From Paenibacillus taihuensis (GTDB taxonomy: Bacteria > Bacillota > Bacilli > Paenibacillales > Paenibacillaceae), in assembly GCF_003386535.1 (NCBI RefSeq), contig NZ_QTTN01000004.1, positions 171,530-235,529 on the forward strand: a stretch of 64,000 nucleotides of DNA. The letters run 5' to 3'. The position numbers and the translations under genes are program-made. The notes under the pieces are model-generated. The model made no database searches. It saw only the letters and a list, made by a program, of their open reading frames with translations, and had not been told where the DNA came from. How positions within the stretch are numbered: position 1 is the stretch's first letter; each line of letters opens with the position of its first letter. Shown here in pieces: positions 9,652 through 18,466 of the stretch.

Positions 9652-10160
9652 TTATTCCTTCACGCTTCCCAGCGTCATGCCGCTCATGAAGTACCGCTGC
9701 AGAAACGGATATACACACAGCACCGGCACCATGCCGAGGAAAATCTGCGCCGCGCGAACCGACCGGACGTTCAGCTTCGATAACAAGAGCAGCATCGAGG
9801 GGTCGGATATGGAAGACATATCCATACGGACGACGATCGTCTGCAAGTAGCTGGCTAGCGGATAGTGGCTCAGATCGTTCATATAGATCAGTCCATTGAA
9901 CCATTCGTTCCAGTGCGAGACGATCGCGAACAGCGTAACGGTAGCAATCGAGGGCATCGAGAGCGGGATGATGATCCGCCAGAGTGTCTGCCAATACCCG
10001 GCGCCGTCAATGAACGCCGACTCCGATAGTTCCTTCGGCAAGCCTCTGAAGAAGTTGAGCATCAAGATAACGTTGAAGATCGGCAGCGCTCCCGGCAGCA
10101 CAAGCGCCCAGATGCTGTCGAGCAGGTGCAGATTTCGCACGAACATATAGGTCGGTCCCT
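9652..10160 (-). pseudogene. Sugar ABC transporter permease (LplC/MalG-like), C-terminal remnant
   Basis: Codes for about the last 165 residues of a carbohydrate ABC permease of the LplC type. It has GPTYMFVRNLHLLDS, then the EAA loop (ESAFIDGAGYWQTLWRIIIPLSMP) and the usual ending SGMTLGSVKE. Family members are about 290-300 residues, so the first 40% is missing. At the break the sequence runs directly, in another frame, into an SLH-protein remnant. No neighbouring binding protein or partner permease is present. It is almost certainly non-functional, a relic of a sugar uptake operon. Confidence 0.85.
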
Positions 10161-10721
10161 GCTGACGCCGATGGCGTTCTTGATCCAGTTCGACATCTCG
10201 CGATAATCGCGATAGGACTGCGCATGATCAGAAGTTTTGCCTGCAAGACTCAGCGTTCTAAGAAGGGATACGGCCGCTTCTTCCCGGTTTACCGGATCGT
10301 TGGGGGCGAAAATAACCGTCGTATCCGGTAAGAATGTTGGCTGACGAGACCAGCTTGACGAATCCGTTGTACCACGCGTCTTCGGCCACATCTTTGTAAT
10401 TCGCAGCCCCGCTATCCTGGTAGCCGAACAATTCACGAGGAGCGCAGCCCACTCTGCCCTTGTGATCGGCTTGTTCGGGTCCGTTACCGGGTTCGACAAA
10501 ATGTTGAAATACCCGGCCTTGGACCATTTGTTCAACGCATTGGCCGCCCAATGCCCTCCATAACCGGAGCCTGCTGCAACACTCTGAATGGACGGTGACG
10601 ATGCAACTCCGGATCCGCCTGAAACATCGGAACCCGCTGCGAAGACTTGCGTTGCCATCAGCGTACTTAACAAAAAGCTGATAAGCGGCAAGCGCTTCAT
10701 TACCGGCAATCCTCTTCTCAT
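10160..10721 (-). pseudogene. SLH-domain protein, N-terminal remnant with two frameshifts
   Basis: Starts well (GGGAGG then ATG 7 bases on; signal peptide MKRLPLISFLLSTLMATQVFAAG). Within the first SLH repeats the frame changes: after ITRAEWAALLVNC the coherent text continues in another frame (FGYQDSGAANYKDVAEDAWYN...). It then returns to the first frame at DTTVIFAPNDPVNREEAAV. These look like two compensating indels of the kind expected in a decaying gene. The coding text then stops at IKNAIGV where the permease remnant begins. Missing everything after the SLH region. Confidence 0.85.
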
Positions 10722-10879
10722 TACTCATCCTCCCGCATGCAAATAGTAGTGCAGGCATTGCTGCAACAATTTAATTATAAGAGTCCTAGGAATGGAAGAT
10801 ATATCAAGATTTTTCTATTGATAGCACTTTCATATCTGATCTGCAGGAGGCGAGTGGACAAGAGTTTGTACCCTTAAAA

Positions 10880-10908
10880 TAAAAAAACCGCGTAAAAACG
10901 CGGAATTT
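10880..10908 (-). terminator. Terminator of small orphan gene
   Basis: Minus-strand CCGCG-TTTTTA-CGCGG followed by seven T, 18 bases after the stop at 10926. Confidence 0.85.
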
Positions 10909-10925
10909 AAGAGCTGCGGAGTTAC

Positions 10926-11279
10926 TCATACCAGTCTTGTTAATTCACTGTTGATTACTCGATGTGCGGCAACGAAACGATCTTTCGGACTAATCCCAAA
11001 CGATGCAAATTGCACCTTTCGTTGATTAGAAATAAATTGGACTTCATACTGCTTCGTATTTCCAACAAAAAAACTATTATATGCGGAGGCGTTCGGTTTC
11101 ACAGTAAACGCAACGTTATGAATCAATTTCTTCCTTCCGTTTAATGCATACACTTTGATTCTTACTTTCGCATTCTCATGTTGATTCTGATTTAACGAGT
11201 TTACAACAATATCTTTGGATACCGTCCTATCTTTCTCCGTCAAATTATTCAGAGGTCCAGTCGTATATTTACGAACCAT
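10926..11279 (-). CDS. Small protein of unknown function
   Basis: 117 residues from ATG 11279, chosen because AAAGGGG stands 8 bases upstream; the ATG at 11297 has no ribosome site. No signal peptide or membrane segment. The text alternates short hydrophobic and polar runs (VRIKVYALNGRKKLIHNVAFTV, QYEVQFISNQRKVQFASFGI), which suggests a beta-sandwich. The single-gene unit has its own terminator. I do not recognise the family. A spore-coat or surface-associated role is possible for such small beta proteins in spore formers but unsupported here. Confidence 0.7.
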   Translation of the reverse strand: MVRKYTTGPLNNLTEKDRTVSKDIVVNSLNQNQHENAKVRIKVYALNGRKKLIHNVAFTVKPNASAYNSFFVGNTKQYEVQFISNQRKVQFASFGISPKDRFVAAHRVINSELTRLV

Positions 11280-11441
11280 CCCTACTTCCCCTTTCATAAA
11301 CAAGATATCGTGAGCAAAATCATCCCGCTGTCATATCTTATTTATTCAGGTGTTTATCTGATTGGACGAATCTGGCGAATCTCCCTCGTTAGCGCAATGA
11401 AAATGGAGCAGCTGCGGATTGCAAGCTGCCCCATCTGATAC

Positions 11442-13475
11442 CTAATGCCCTGCTATGTTTCCTCTTGTTGCCGTAGGACTCGGATGCGGCGTACCGTCCA
11501 AGCCGATGTACTCGTCGTAGGCGTCGAAAATTTTCCGCGCAATCGGCGCGGCGCCGTAAGCGCCGAATCCGCCATCCGGCACGACGACCGCTACGGCGAG
11601 AACGGGATTTTCCGCAGGTGCCAGGGCTATAAACACGGAGTTCTCGACCTTTTTCCTGTCACCTACGTCTTGCTCGGACGTACCGGTTTTGCGCAAGAAG
11701 TTGTACTTGAAGCCATCGAAGCCCTGTACGCTAACTCTGCTCATGCCATCGTAAACCTCGTCCCAGTATTCTTTCGGGAACGACACGGTATTCAATACTT
11801 TCGGCATGAAGCTCTGCACCGTTTTTCCGTTCTGATCCAGAACTTTATTGACGAATTGCGGCTGCATCCGCTTACCCTGATTGCCCAGCATCGCCGCGTA
11901 CTGCGCCAGCTGCAGCGTCGTATATTTGGCCTGCTGGCCGAAGGACGCCCGGATGAGCGCCGACTGCGAGCTCGCAGTTTCGGCTTCGTGATAGTAATCA
12001 ATAACGCCTTTGTTCTCGCCAGGCAGCCCGCTTTCCGTAGATACGCCGAGGCCAAACTGCTTGACATAATTGTCCCACACGTCCACGCCTTTGACGCCTT
12101 TGTACTTCTGATACAGCTTGTTCCCGACCATCGCAGCCATGAACGTATTGGATGAATGCGCGATAGCGCCTGCGGCGTCGAGCTGGCCATACGCATGGCC
12201 TTGCGAGTCATGGATCGCAACCGGCGGATCCGATTTGCCGAAGGTGAATACGCCGGTGTCGTTGTACACGTCATGCGTCGTGAATAAATGCTCGTTCAAG
12301 CCGATAAGCACGGAAAGCGGCTTCTGCGTGGAGCCGAGCGGCACCATCGACGAAGGATGGCGATTGCGCTCCTTCTCGTCTGGATACGGCGGATATGCCT
12401 GGCGAATGGTGCCGTTCGCTTGAAAATACGCCGTTTTCTCCAAGTCCTCCGGACTGATCGAGCCGCCCTCCCAGACGCTCGGATCGTAATCCGGCATGCT
12501 GGCCATGGCGACAACCTTCCCCGTCTTCACTTCCATGGCAACGGCATAGCCCGTCGTCGCATCCGCGCCGTCTGCATAGAACCCCGGGGCCGTCTTCATA
12601 AAGGCGAGATGATCCATAATGGCCTGCTGCGTCAGCATTTGCACGCGCTTGTCGATGGTCAAGTACAGATTGTCCCCTTTGATAGGCGCTGTGAGCTGAG
12701 GTGGACCGATGATCAACTCTCTCGCGTTAACGGGATATTCCTTCAGCCCGTTCTGGCCGCGAAGCAAGTCCTGGTACATATATTCAAGCCCGTCGACCCC
12801 GACATCCTCGTCGTCCAAATATTGCTGCTTTACGTTTTCCTCATCTGCAATGCTCTTATATTTGGTCATCGATTCCCGGACGCCGCGGTACTTCTTCAGA
12901 TAGCCTATAAGCTGCACCGCGACGTCGTCCTTGTCGTAGTTGCGGACGCTCTCCTCCACGATATCGAAGCCCGGGTACTGCTCGTGATTCTCGGAGAAAT
13001 AGGCGATCTCCTCGTTGGTGAGGCCCATCTTGATCCGTCGCGGTACCGCGTACGTGTTTTGAACATGCCCGAGGTCCATTCGCTTCCTGATTTCTTTTAT
13101 GCTAATCGTCTGGTCCGGCTTGCCGTATTTGGCGAAAATATCGAATAGTGTCTGCGCCAGTTTGTCCGCGTCCGCTTCTTTCAATCCCGGCTGGATCGTG
13201 TAGTACAATGATTGGGTCGACGTCGAATACGCCAGCTGCTTACCCTGAGAATCCAAGATATTGCCGCGGATCGGCGGTATTTTCACCGGTCTCGTGCTGC
13301 TGTCGTTCAATTGTGCCTGAAACTTCGGGGCGTCGACGAACTGCAAAATCGCAAGCCGTACGATCAATATGCTGAATACGATAAACGTCATACCGAAAAA
13401 CACATTCAAACGCAGCGAAAACGCGTTTCGTTTGCGGTATTCTTGGCTTTTCGGGTCCTCTTGGTTCAATTTCAT
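11442..13475 (-). CDS. Class B penicillin-binding protein (PBP2/PbpA-like transpeptidase)
   Basis: 677 residues. One N-terminal membrane anchor (about 22-46), then a PBP dimer domain with the RGNILDSQG motif, then a transpeptidase domain carrying all three active-site boxes: STQK (catalytic Ser), SSN and KTGTS. It crosslinks peptidoglycan on the outer face of the membrane; members of this group serve cell elongation or spore wall synthesis. ATG 13475 follows a GGAG-like site. Monocistronic, with no neighbouring division or rod-shape genes. Family firm; which cell-cycle stage it serves is open. Confidence 0.95.
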   Translation of the reverse strand: MKLNQEDPKSQEYRKRNAFSLRLNVFFGMTFIVFSILIVRLAILQFVDAPKFQAQLNDSSTRPVKIPPIRGNILDSQGKQLAYSTSTQSLYYTIQPGLKEADADKLAQTLFDIFAKYGKPDQTISIKEIRKRMDLGHVQNTYAVPRRIKMGLTNEEIAYFSENHEQYPGFDIVEESVRNYDKDDVAVQLIGYLKKYRGVRESMTKYKSIADEENVKQQYLDDEDVGVDGLEYMYQDLLRGQNGLKEYPVNARELIIGPPQLTAPIKGDNLYLTIDKRVQMLTQQAIMDHLAFMKTAPGFYADGADATTGYAVAMEVKTGKVVAMASMPDYDPSVWEGGSISPEDLEKTAYFQANGTIRQAYPPYPDEKERNRHPSSMVPLGSTQKPLSVLIGLNEHLFTTHDVYNDTGVFTFGKSDPPVAIHDSQGHAYGQLDAAGAIAHSSNTFMAAMVGNKLYQKYKGVKGVDVWDNYVKQFGLGVSTESGLPGENKGVIDYYHEAETASSQSALIRASFGQQAKYTTLQLAQYAAMLGNQGKRMQPQFVNKVLDQNGKTVQSFMPKVLNTVSFPKEYWDEVYDGMSRVSVQGFDGFKYNFLRKTGTSEQDVGDRKKVENSVFIALAPAENPVLAVAVVVPDGGFGAYGAAPIARKIFDAYDEYIGLDGTPHPSPTATRGNIAGH

Positions 13476-13661
13476 GGCAGCACTCCTTATGATGTGATTT
13501 TAAAAAACTAATTCGAGATCCATAACCCCGATCCTGCCCAGACGAGGGACGATTCCGTGCCAAATCCAGTGGGTAAATTGCTTTGGTTGTCCTTGTTGTT
13601 ATTAACGAATCTGAAGCACTAATTGTTGCCATATATCATTAATCTGCCGGTTAGTAGAATG

Positions 13662-13693
13662 AAGAAAGCCGACCTGTCTGGTCGGCTTTCTTC
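13662..13693 (-). terminator. Terminator after YdeI-like gene
   Basis: AGAAAGCCGAC-loop-GTCGGCTTTCT, a perfect 11-bp stem with T runs both ways, immediately after the stop. Confidence 0.88.
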
Positions 13694-13695
13694 TA

Positions 13696-14289
13696 TTATT
13701 TATTAGCTCGATAAATTTTATCGCCATTCTCAAGCATCTCGATGAACTGCCGGATCCGCTTCTCTCGGGTTTCTTGTTTTTTGACATTGTGAATTCGAAA
13801 CAAGATCGCGTATTTATTTTGTCTATCGAGCGTATCGTAGAACGCCTTAGCTTGGGCATTACGCTCCAACTCGAGCGCGAAGTCCTCCGGTAGCGAGGCG
13901 ATACTTTGCGATTCGTAGGCTTTATCCCAGTACCCGTTCTTTCGAGCCTCTTCAATTGCCTTATATCCGGACGACTTCATTCGCCCGTCTGCGATCAGCT
14001 GTTCCGCTTTTTCTTTATTGATTTTCGACCAGATGCTCTTGGACCCGCGCGGAGTGAACCGCTGGAGCCAAGTTTTCTCATCTAACGCTTCTTTCTGACT
14101 GTCGACCCATCCATAACATAGGGCAACCTCGAGCGCTTCGTTATAGGAAACCGTAACGATACCTGAATTCTTCTTCGCAATCTGTAATCGAATGCCGGGC
14201 GATGTATCACAATTATCGTCAAGCCAACTCTCAAAAGAGAATGGATCGGCAAAGGACATAACCGGCAAGTCACTCGATTTCTTCACCAC
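13696..14289 (-). CDS. YdeI/OmdA-family protein
   Basis: 197 residues from GTG 14289. This start is chosen because AGGAGG lies 8 bases before it, while the longer frame to 14364 has no ribosome site and would overlap the divergent promoter. The family signature is clear: LPVMSFADPFSFESWL, then ALCYGWVDSQKEALDE, QRFTPRGSKSIWSKIN and the C-terminal LPEDFALELERNAQAKAFYDTL. The family (Bacteroidetes/Firmicutes YdeI, OmdA) has been linked with resistance to bacteriocins or antimicrobial peptides, mostly by annotation. It is divergent from the putative peptide-modification cassette, so an immunity role is conceivable but unproven. Confidence 0.85.
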   Translation of the reverse strand: MVKKSSDLPVMSFADPFSFESWLDDNCDTSPGIRLQIAKKNSGIVTVSYNEALEVALCYGWVDSQKEALDEKTWLQRFTPRGSKSIWSKINKEKAEQLIADGRMKSSGYKAIEEARKNGYWDKAYESQSIASLPEDFALELERNAQAKAFYDTLDRQNKYAILFRIHNVKKQETREKRIRQFIEMLENGDKIYRANK

Positions 14290-14350
14290 ATAAATCGCCT
14301 CCTGATCCAAGTGTACACAATAATCACTGACAATGACTGTCATTTTAGCA

Positions 14351-14379
14351 TTGTTCGGCAGCATTCTTCACTTTATACT
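14351..14379 (+). promoter_or_regulatory. Promoter of the methyltransferase/isoprenoid/NHLP cassette
   Basis: TTGTTC, exactly 17 bases, TATACT. Transcription would start near 14386, downstream of the first ATG of the frame (14333), so the methyltransferase must start later. Confidence 0.6.
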
Positions 14380-14419
14380 TAATCTAGTTAATCACATTGC
14401 CACTAAGGAGCTGTTAACG

Positions 14420-15184
14420 CTGGGCATCGACGATTCTACCAAGTTGTTCAGCGATATGCTTTCGCTGACCGTGCAGCTCTTCTATGAGCGCGAGCGTTCG
14501 CTGGTCCTGCATGAGCCGCTTCAATCCGCTTCGTCCGTACTCGATATCGGCTGTGGGAACGGTGCTTATTTGGAGGCCGTCAAACAGGACTACCCGCATT
14601 TGCGATGCACCGGTCTCGAGAAGGACGAACGGATTTACCGCTTTACGGCGGCAAGAACCGCACCGGGTCTTCAATTTGTTCAAGCTGATTATCGGGAGCA
14701 GACGCCATGGGCAGAGCCGTTCGATGTCGTCATCGTTAGGCTGGTCGTTCTGCATTTACCGGACGTCGGACATTTTCTGACTTGGCTGCGATCCGTCACC
14801 CATGCCGGTTCCTTGATCATCGTCATCGATTTGGACGACGACGCAACCGGACCCCTGCCTGCCTACTGCCTGCGTCGATTCGAAACGCTATTCCGGGCTT
14901 CGCGCAAGCCGCTGCTGGATCGCTTCCCGAAGCCTGTCGGCGATCGACTGGCCGAATTAATGTCGGCCTTCGGCGGGTTCCAAACAAAGCTTCAGTCTTA
15001 TCACATCCTGGCTGAAGACGGCGAAACGAAGCGGCTGATGCACCGCTATATGGAAACGGTGACCCGAATTATGCAAAGTGGCCATCTGTCTGATGAGCGG
15101 AAGCAGGAATTGGACCACTGGCTTAGCGAGGAGTATTTTTCCTACAGGGCCGGCATGTTCGCCTTATCGTTTCAACGCAATTGA
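14420..15184 (+). CDS. Class I SAM-dependent methyltransferase of the NHLP cassette
   Basis: About 254 residues. The Rossmann methyltransferase core shows motif I VLDIGCGNGAYLEA, an acidic residue after strand 2 (GLEKDER), motif II-like QADYRE, and motif IV FDVVIVRLVVLHLPD. No metal-binding or radical motifs. Start is uncertain: the frame opens with ATG 14333, but that has no ribosome site and lies upstream of the promoter. AAGGAG (14405-14410) would serve a CTG at 14420, which I use; TTG 14444 and ATG 14456 are alternatives. It is first in the unit with the isoprenoid-type enzyme and precursor peptide. A role in modifying that peptide, or a prenyl group, is inference. Confidence 0.8.
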   Translation: MGIDDSTKLFSDMLSLTVQLFYERERSLVLHEPLQSASSVLDIGCGNGAYLEAVKQDYPHLRCTGLEKDERIYRFTAARTAPGLQFVQADYREQTPWAEPFDVVIVRLVVLHLPDVGHFLTWLRSVTHAGSLIIVIDLDDDATGPLPAYCLRRFETLFRASRKPLLDRFPKPVGDRLAELMSAFGGFQTKLQSYHILAEDGETKRLMHRYMETVTRIMQSGHLSDERKQELDHWLSEEYFSYRAGMFALSFQRN

Positions 15185-15211
15185 TTACCTATCCGGGAGG
15201 TCCAAGAAACG

Positions 15212-16159
15212 ATGACATGGAGATCTGATTACGAACATGAACTTGCCCATGTGTTCCTGGCAGCGGAAAACCTGATCGATGCCTTTCCGGCACCGCTTAA
15301 CGACAAAGGGCGCGAATATTTGCAAGCCTTCAACCCGTTGAATCCTTCCGGCACGAAGAACCATATCTGCTACCTGCTTCCGTTTTGGATGCAGCCCATT
15401 ACGGAGCTGGATTCACAGCGCTATCGCGATCTGTCGCTCGCTAACGTATTCGTCATGCTGTATTTTTTCATCCAGGACGATCTCATGGATACCGCCCCGT
15501 CCGATTGGAAAGAACAGCTGGCCCTCGGTAATATGTTTCATCTAAGCATGCTTGACCTGTACCGCTCGTTGTTTGAAAGCAGCTCCCCTTTCTGGAACTA
15601 TTATCGCGCTTACGTGACGGACTGGTCCATGGCGGTTGCCTATGAAACTCCTTTCGTCAGCCTATCTCCAGCCAAGCTCGCGCAAAAGGCGGCGCCTGTC
15701 AAATTGGCAAGCATCGGCGCCCTGCTTCTCGCTGGTCGCAACGAGCTTGAAAGCGCCGTTTCAGAGGCAGTTGATCTCGTATTGGCTACGCTGCAGATGT
15801 CTGACGATTGGGCCGATTGGGAAGAAGACTTCGACTTACATAACGCCAACAGCCTGATCAGCATGATTGCCTCCGAGAAAGAGGCGTCCCCTTCCCTGAT
15901 TACGAGAACCGATATCAGGAATGCCATCTACATCGACGGCGCCTTAAGCCGTTACTCGCGGCTTGCACAAGAGAATGGCGAGGCTTTTGTAGGACTGGAG
16001 TTAACTCTCCCCTATTTGGCTGCGTTCCAATCTCATTTGGCTGACAAGCTGAAGGAGGCAAGCGAGCATTTGAGTCAAACGAAGAAACAACTGCTCGGCG
16101 GCGGATTTACGTACTGGCTTTCGCAAAATAAACCTCCCTTTCCGGTAATCAACGTGTGA
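15212..16159 (+). CDS. Class I isoprenoid-synthase-fold enzyme (ComQ/terpene-cyclase-like)
   Basis: 315 residues, soluble and all-helical. The first aspartate-rich motif is DDLMD (residues 89-93, FFIQDDLMDTA). A Lys in the QKAAPVKLASIGA helix (about 159-176) follows. The second acidic motif DDWADWEED lies at 198-206. The spacing of about 109 residues is that of Mg2+-diphosphate-binding isoprenoid synthases. The rest is diverged from housekeeping farnesyl/geranylgeranyl synthases, as is seen in terpene cyclases and in ComQ, which prenylates a Trp of ComX. GGGAGG precedes ATG 15212. It sits between a methyltransferase and an NHLP-type precursor ending in Trp. Acting on that peptide is my inference. 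Confidence 0.82.
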   Translation: MTWRSDYEHELAHVFLAAENLIDAFPAPLNDKGREYLQAFNPLNPSGTKNHICYLLPFWMQPITELDSQRYRDLSLANVFVMLYFFIQDDLMDTAPSDWKEQLALGNMFHLSMLDLYRSLFESSSPFWNYYRAYVTDWSMAVAYETPFVSLSPAKLAQKAAPVKLASIGALLLAGRNELESAVSEAVDLVLATLQMSDDWADWEEDFDLHNANSLISMIASEKEASPSLITRTDIRNAIYIDGALSRYSRLAQENGEAFVGLELTLPYLAAFQSHLADKLKEASEHLSQTKKQLLGGGFTYWLSQNKPPFPVINV

Positions 16160-16279
16160 ACGAATGATCCCTTTCTCAGTGCGATAATTGTCGGATTCTA
16201 GCGATTCATAGTAGAATTGTCCCATTAATAGTGATAAACTTTACGTGGTAGTATATTCCTATTAATGAGGTGCAGCCAG

Positions 16280-16513
16280 ATGTCCGAACAAGAATTGCAG
16301 CAACAGATCATCGAGAAAGCATGGTCCGACGAATCGTTCAAAGCCCAATTGCTAGCGGACCCGAAAGCAGCGTTGAAAGAAGCCTTCAATCTGACTTTGC
16401 CGGAAGACGTGGAACTGGTCGTCATCGAAGAAACGCCTTCCAAGCTCGCACTCGTTATCCCTCAAAACCCGGCTGACGTAGTAAAAACGGACAGCGAACT
16501 CAGTACTTGGTAA
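16280..16513 (+). CDS. NHLP-leader RiPP precursor peptide, C-terminal Trp
   Basis: 77 residues. Residues 1-60 are a textbook nitrile-hydratase-like (NHLP/proteusin) leader: IIEKAWSDESFKAQLLADPKAAL, then LPEDVELVVIEETPSKLALVIP. Only about 16 residues follow (QNPADVVKTDSELSTW), the shortest kind of core. There is no Gly-Gly or Ala-Gly cleavage site and no Cys, so a thioether product is unlikely. The final residue is Trp. ATG 16280 has GAGGTG 7 bases upstream; the ATG at 16265 overlaps that site. It lies 120 bases after the isoprenoid-type enzyme and is closed by a strong terminator. It could also be a stand-alone leader-like protein with no product. Confidence 0.82.
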   Translation: MSEQELQQQIIEKAWSDESFKAQLLADPKAALKEAFNLTLPEDVELVVIEETPSKLALVIPQNPADVVKTDSELSTW

Positions 16514-16528
16514 TACTCAGCTTCCTAC

Positions 16529-16568
16529 AAAAAAACGCGAAGGTCATATCGTGACCTTCGCGTTTGTT
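16529..16568. terminator. Bidirectional terminator between NHLP precursor and 7TM kinase
   Basis: Perfect 13-bp stem AACGCGAAGGTCA / TGACCTTCGCGTT with A/T runs on both sides; it serves the two convergent genes. Confidence 0.9.
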
Positions 16569-16573
16569 TCTTC

Positions 16574-18466
16574 TTAGCGCGCGGCCGGGAAACGAATCAT
16601 CGCTTCGGTACCGACGCCTTTCTGACTCTTAAATTTGATCGTTCCCTGCATGACCTCGATGATCCTGAACGTCACCATGAGTCCAAGACCGGTCCCCTTG
16701 TTTTTGTTCGTGAAATACGGTTCCCCCAGCCTTTCGAGTATGCGCTCATCCATCCCGGCACCGCTGTCCGCAATATGAATGACCACCTGTTCGTGCTCCT
16801 CGTATGCCCAAATCTTCACGACGCCGGAGCCTTCCAGCGCTTCGATGCTATTCTTAATGATGTTAACCAATGCCTGCTTTAGCTTCGAGGAATTCCCCAT
16901 GATTCGCAGCGAACGAGGCACGCTCATCTCCAAGTGGCCGCCCTGAAGGTTGGCCAGTGGGACGATAATACCTTCCACGTGCTTGAATTCCTCCGCCAAA
17001 TTCAATTCATGCACCTGTTCCATCTGCGGCTTGGCGAAGGTAAGAAAATCGGTAATAATCGTCGAAGCCCGGTCAAGCTCATCGATTGCAAGCTTGTAAT
17101 AGTTCTCGGTATTCGGAACTACTACTTTGTGGCGTTCCTCGAGTAATTGCAGAAGACCGCGCGTTACCTGAAGCGGGTTGCGGACCTCGTGCGCTACGGA
17201 AGCCGCTAGCTGACTGATAATCTCCATTTTCTCCGATCGCTGCAGCTCGGAGTTGTAAATTTCCAAGTCCCGCGAGTAGGTCATGATTAATTTATGCTGG
17301 TAGGAGAAACGCCTTCCGAGCAGCACAATGAGCGATAGCACGAAGGCGACCAACCCCCATTTCCACCACGAGAGGTCGTATGTTTTGGAAGACGCGTAGA
17401 ATTTCAACAATTCCGCTACGCTGACCGATGCAAAGACAGCCAATCCGATAGAGAGAATAATCGAATCGATATTGCGATTCCACAGCTGCCTGACCAGTAT
17501 GATGAGGATCAGGATAAATTGGGCCAGCATGATCACGCCGATAAATGTAACCGATACGAAAAAGTAATAGTGCTGAAACGTGTAACCCGACGCCCAGTTG
17601 ACAGTCATCGCGATGATTCCAAAGATGGAATAAGCGATCTGGAACTGGCGGAAATGCTTGACGATACCGCGATAGCCGCTTCCGAACAACAGCTCGAAAA
17701 ACATCATTAAGGACGGCAAAAACAGGTACAAGGACAGATCGAACATCGCTTGATAAACGAAACCGTACTTTCCGTAGAACGTGTACAGGAACGGCGAGTA
17801 CCCGATCAATAATCCGCCGATCGGCAAAATGATAAAACATAGCGATAGCCAGCTCTTCAATTGATTCCGATCGAGAAAAACCGAACATACGAGCATGACG
17901 AAGGCGACGAAGACAAAGGCGCCGCCCAAGATGATGTCGAGCAAATCGAATTTCGCGTACAAACGCATGAGATCCTGGTAATCCGAGATGTGATTCTCGC
18001 TTCCGAGGCCCAATCTGTCCGTTTGGCTTTCCAGATGCATGACCAGCTCTTGACCGGAGTCGTGATTCTCAAGCGGAATCAAAACGCGGTTCAGATCGAA
18101 CCAATGCTTGCGTTCCGAATGATAGACCTCCTCCCCGCCCAGGAAGATGGTGATGTTCTGTGCATAAATCGAATGAAAGAACATCCCTTGGTTTTTTTCG
18201 ATTACGGGAAGCTTGATCCGGATCCATGCGGACACGGCATGTTCCGGTTTGGATACTGCCGGATCCGAAGCCTGTATGTCCTGCCACCCAGCAGCTTTCA
18301 ACGCTTGATCGGGTGCTGCAAGCTGATCCGCTTTCGTCTCCCATTTGATCTGCCAGGATGAGATCGAAGAATCGGCCGAAGCCGTGGATGCTCCCGCGGG
18401 AATCGGTACGATTGTAAAGATACTCGTTATGATCAAAAAAATTCTGATGAATACGTTTAGCCTCAT
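16574..18466 (-). CDS. 7TM-receptor histidine kinase (7TMR-DISM type)
   Basis: 630 residues. A signal peptide is followed by an extracellular beta-rich domain (about 35-185) with the PEHAVSAWIRIKLP feature of 7TMR-DISM extracellular domains. Seven membrane helices span about 190-400. HisKA has AASVAHEVRNPLQVTRG, and HATPase_c has NIIKNSIEAL, DSGAGM and GTGLGLMV. The last part resembles sporulation-kinase/KinB-like catalytic domains. ATG 18466 is preferred: GAGGTG precedes it by 9 bases. No response regulator is next to it. It is convergent with the NHLP precursor, only 60 bases apart, so sensing of that peptide is plausible but not shown. The signal may equally be something else. Confidence 0.92.
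   Translation of the reverse strand: MRLNVFIRIFLIITSIFTIVPIPAGASTASADSSISSWQIKWETKADQLAAPDQALKAAGWQDIQASDPAVSKPEHAVSAWIRIKLPVIEKNQGMFFHSIYAQNITIFLGGEEVYHSERKHWFDLNRVLIPLENHDSGQELVMHLESQTDRLGLGSENHISDYQDLMRLYAKFDLLDIILGGAFVFVAFVMLVCSVFLDRNQLKSWLSLCFIILPIGGLLIGYSPFLYTFYGKYGFVYQAMFDLSLYLFLPSLMMFFELLFGSGYRGIVKHFRQFQIAYSIFGIIAMTVNWASGYTFQHYYFFVSVTFIGVIMLAQFILILIILVRQLWNRNIDSIILSIGLAVFASVSVAELLKFYASSKTYDLSWWKWGLVAFVLSLIVLLGRRFSYQHKLIMTYSRDLEIYNSELQRSEKMEIISQLAASVAHEVRNPLQVTRGLLQLLEERHKVVVPNTENYYKLAIDELDRASTIITDFLTFAKPQMEQVHELNLAEEFKHVEGIIVPLANLQGGHLEMSVPRSLRIMGNSSKLKQALVNIIKNSIEALEGSGVVKIWAYEEHEQVVIHIADSGAGMDERILERLGEPYFTNKNKGTGLGLMVTFRIIEVMQGTIKFKSQKGVGTEAMIRFPAAR

Noticed and set aside
12288..13148. 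286-codon plus-strand frame opposite the penicillin-binding protein
   Set aside because: Antisense shadow; the transpeptidase motifs are intact on the other strand.
14333..14419. N-terminal extension of the methyltransferase from ATG 14333
   Set aside because: Lies upstream of and across the promoter and has no ribosome site.
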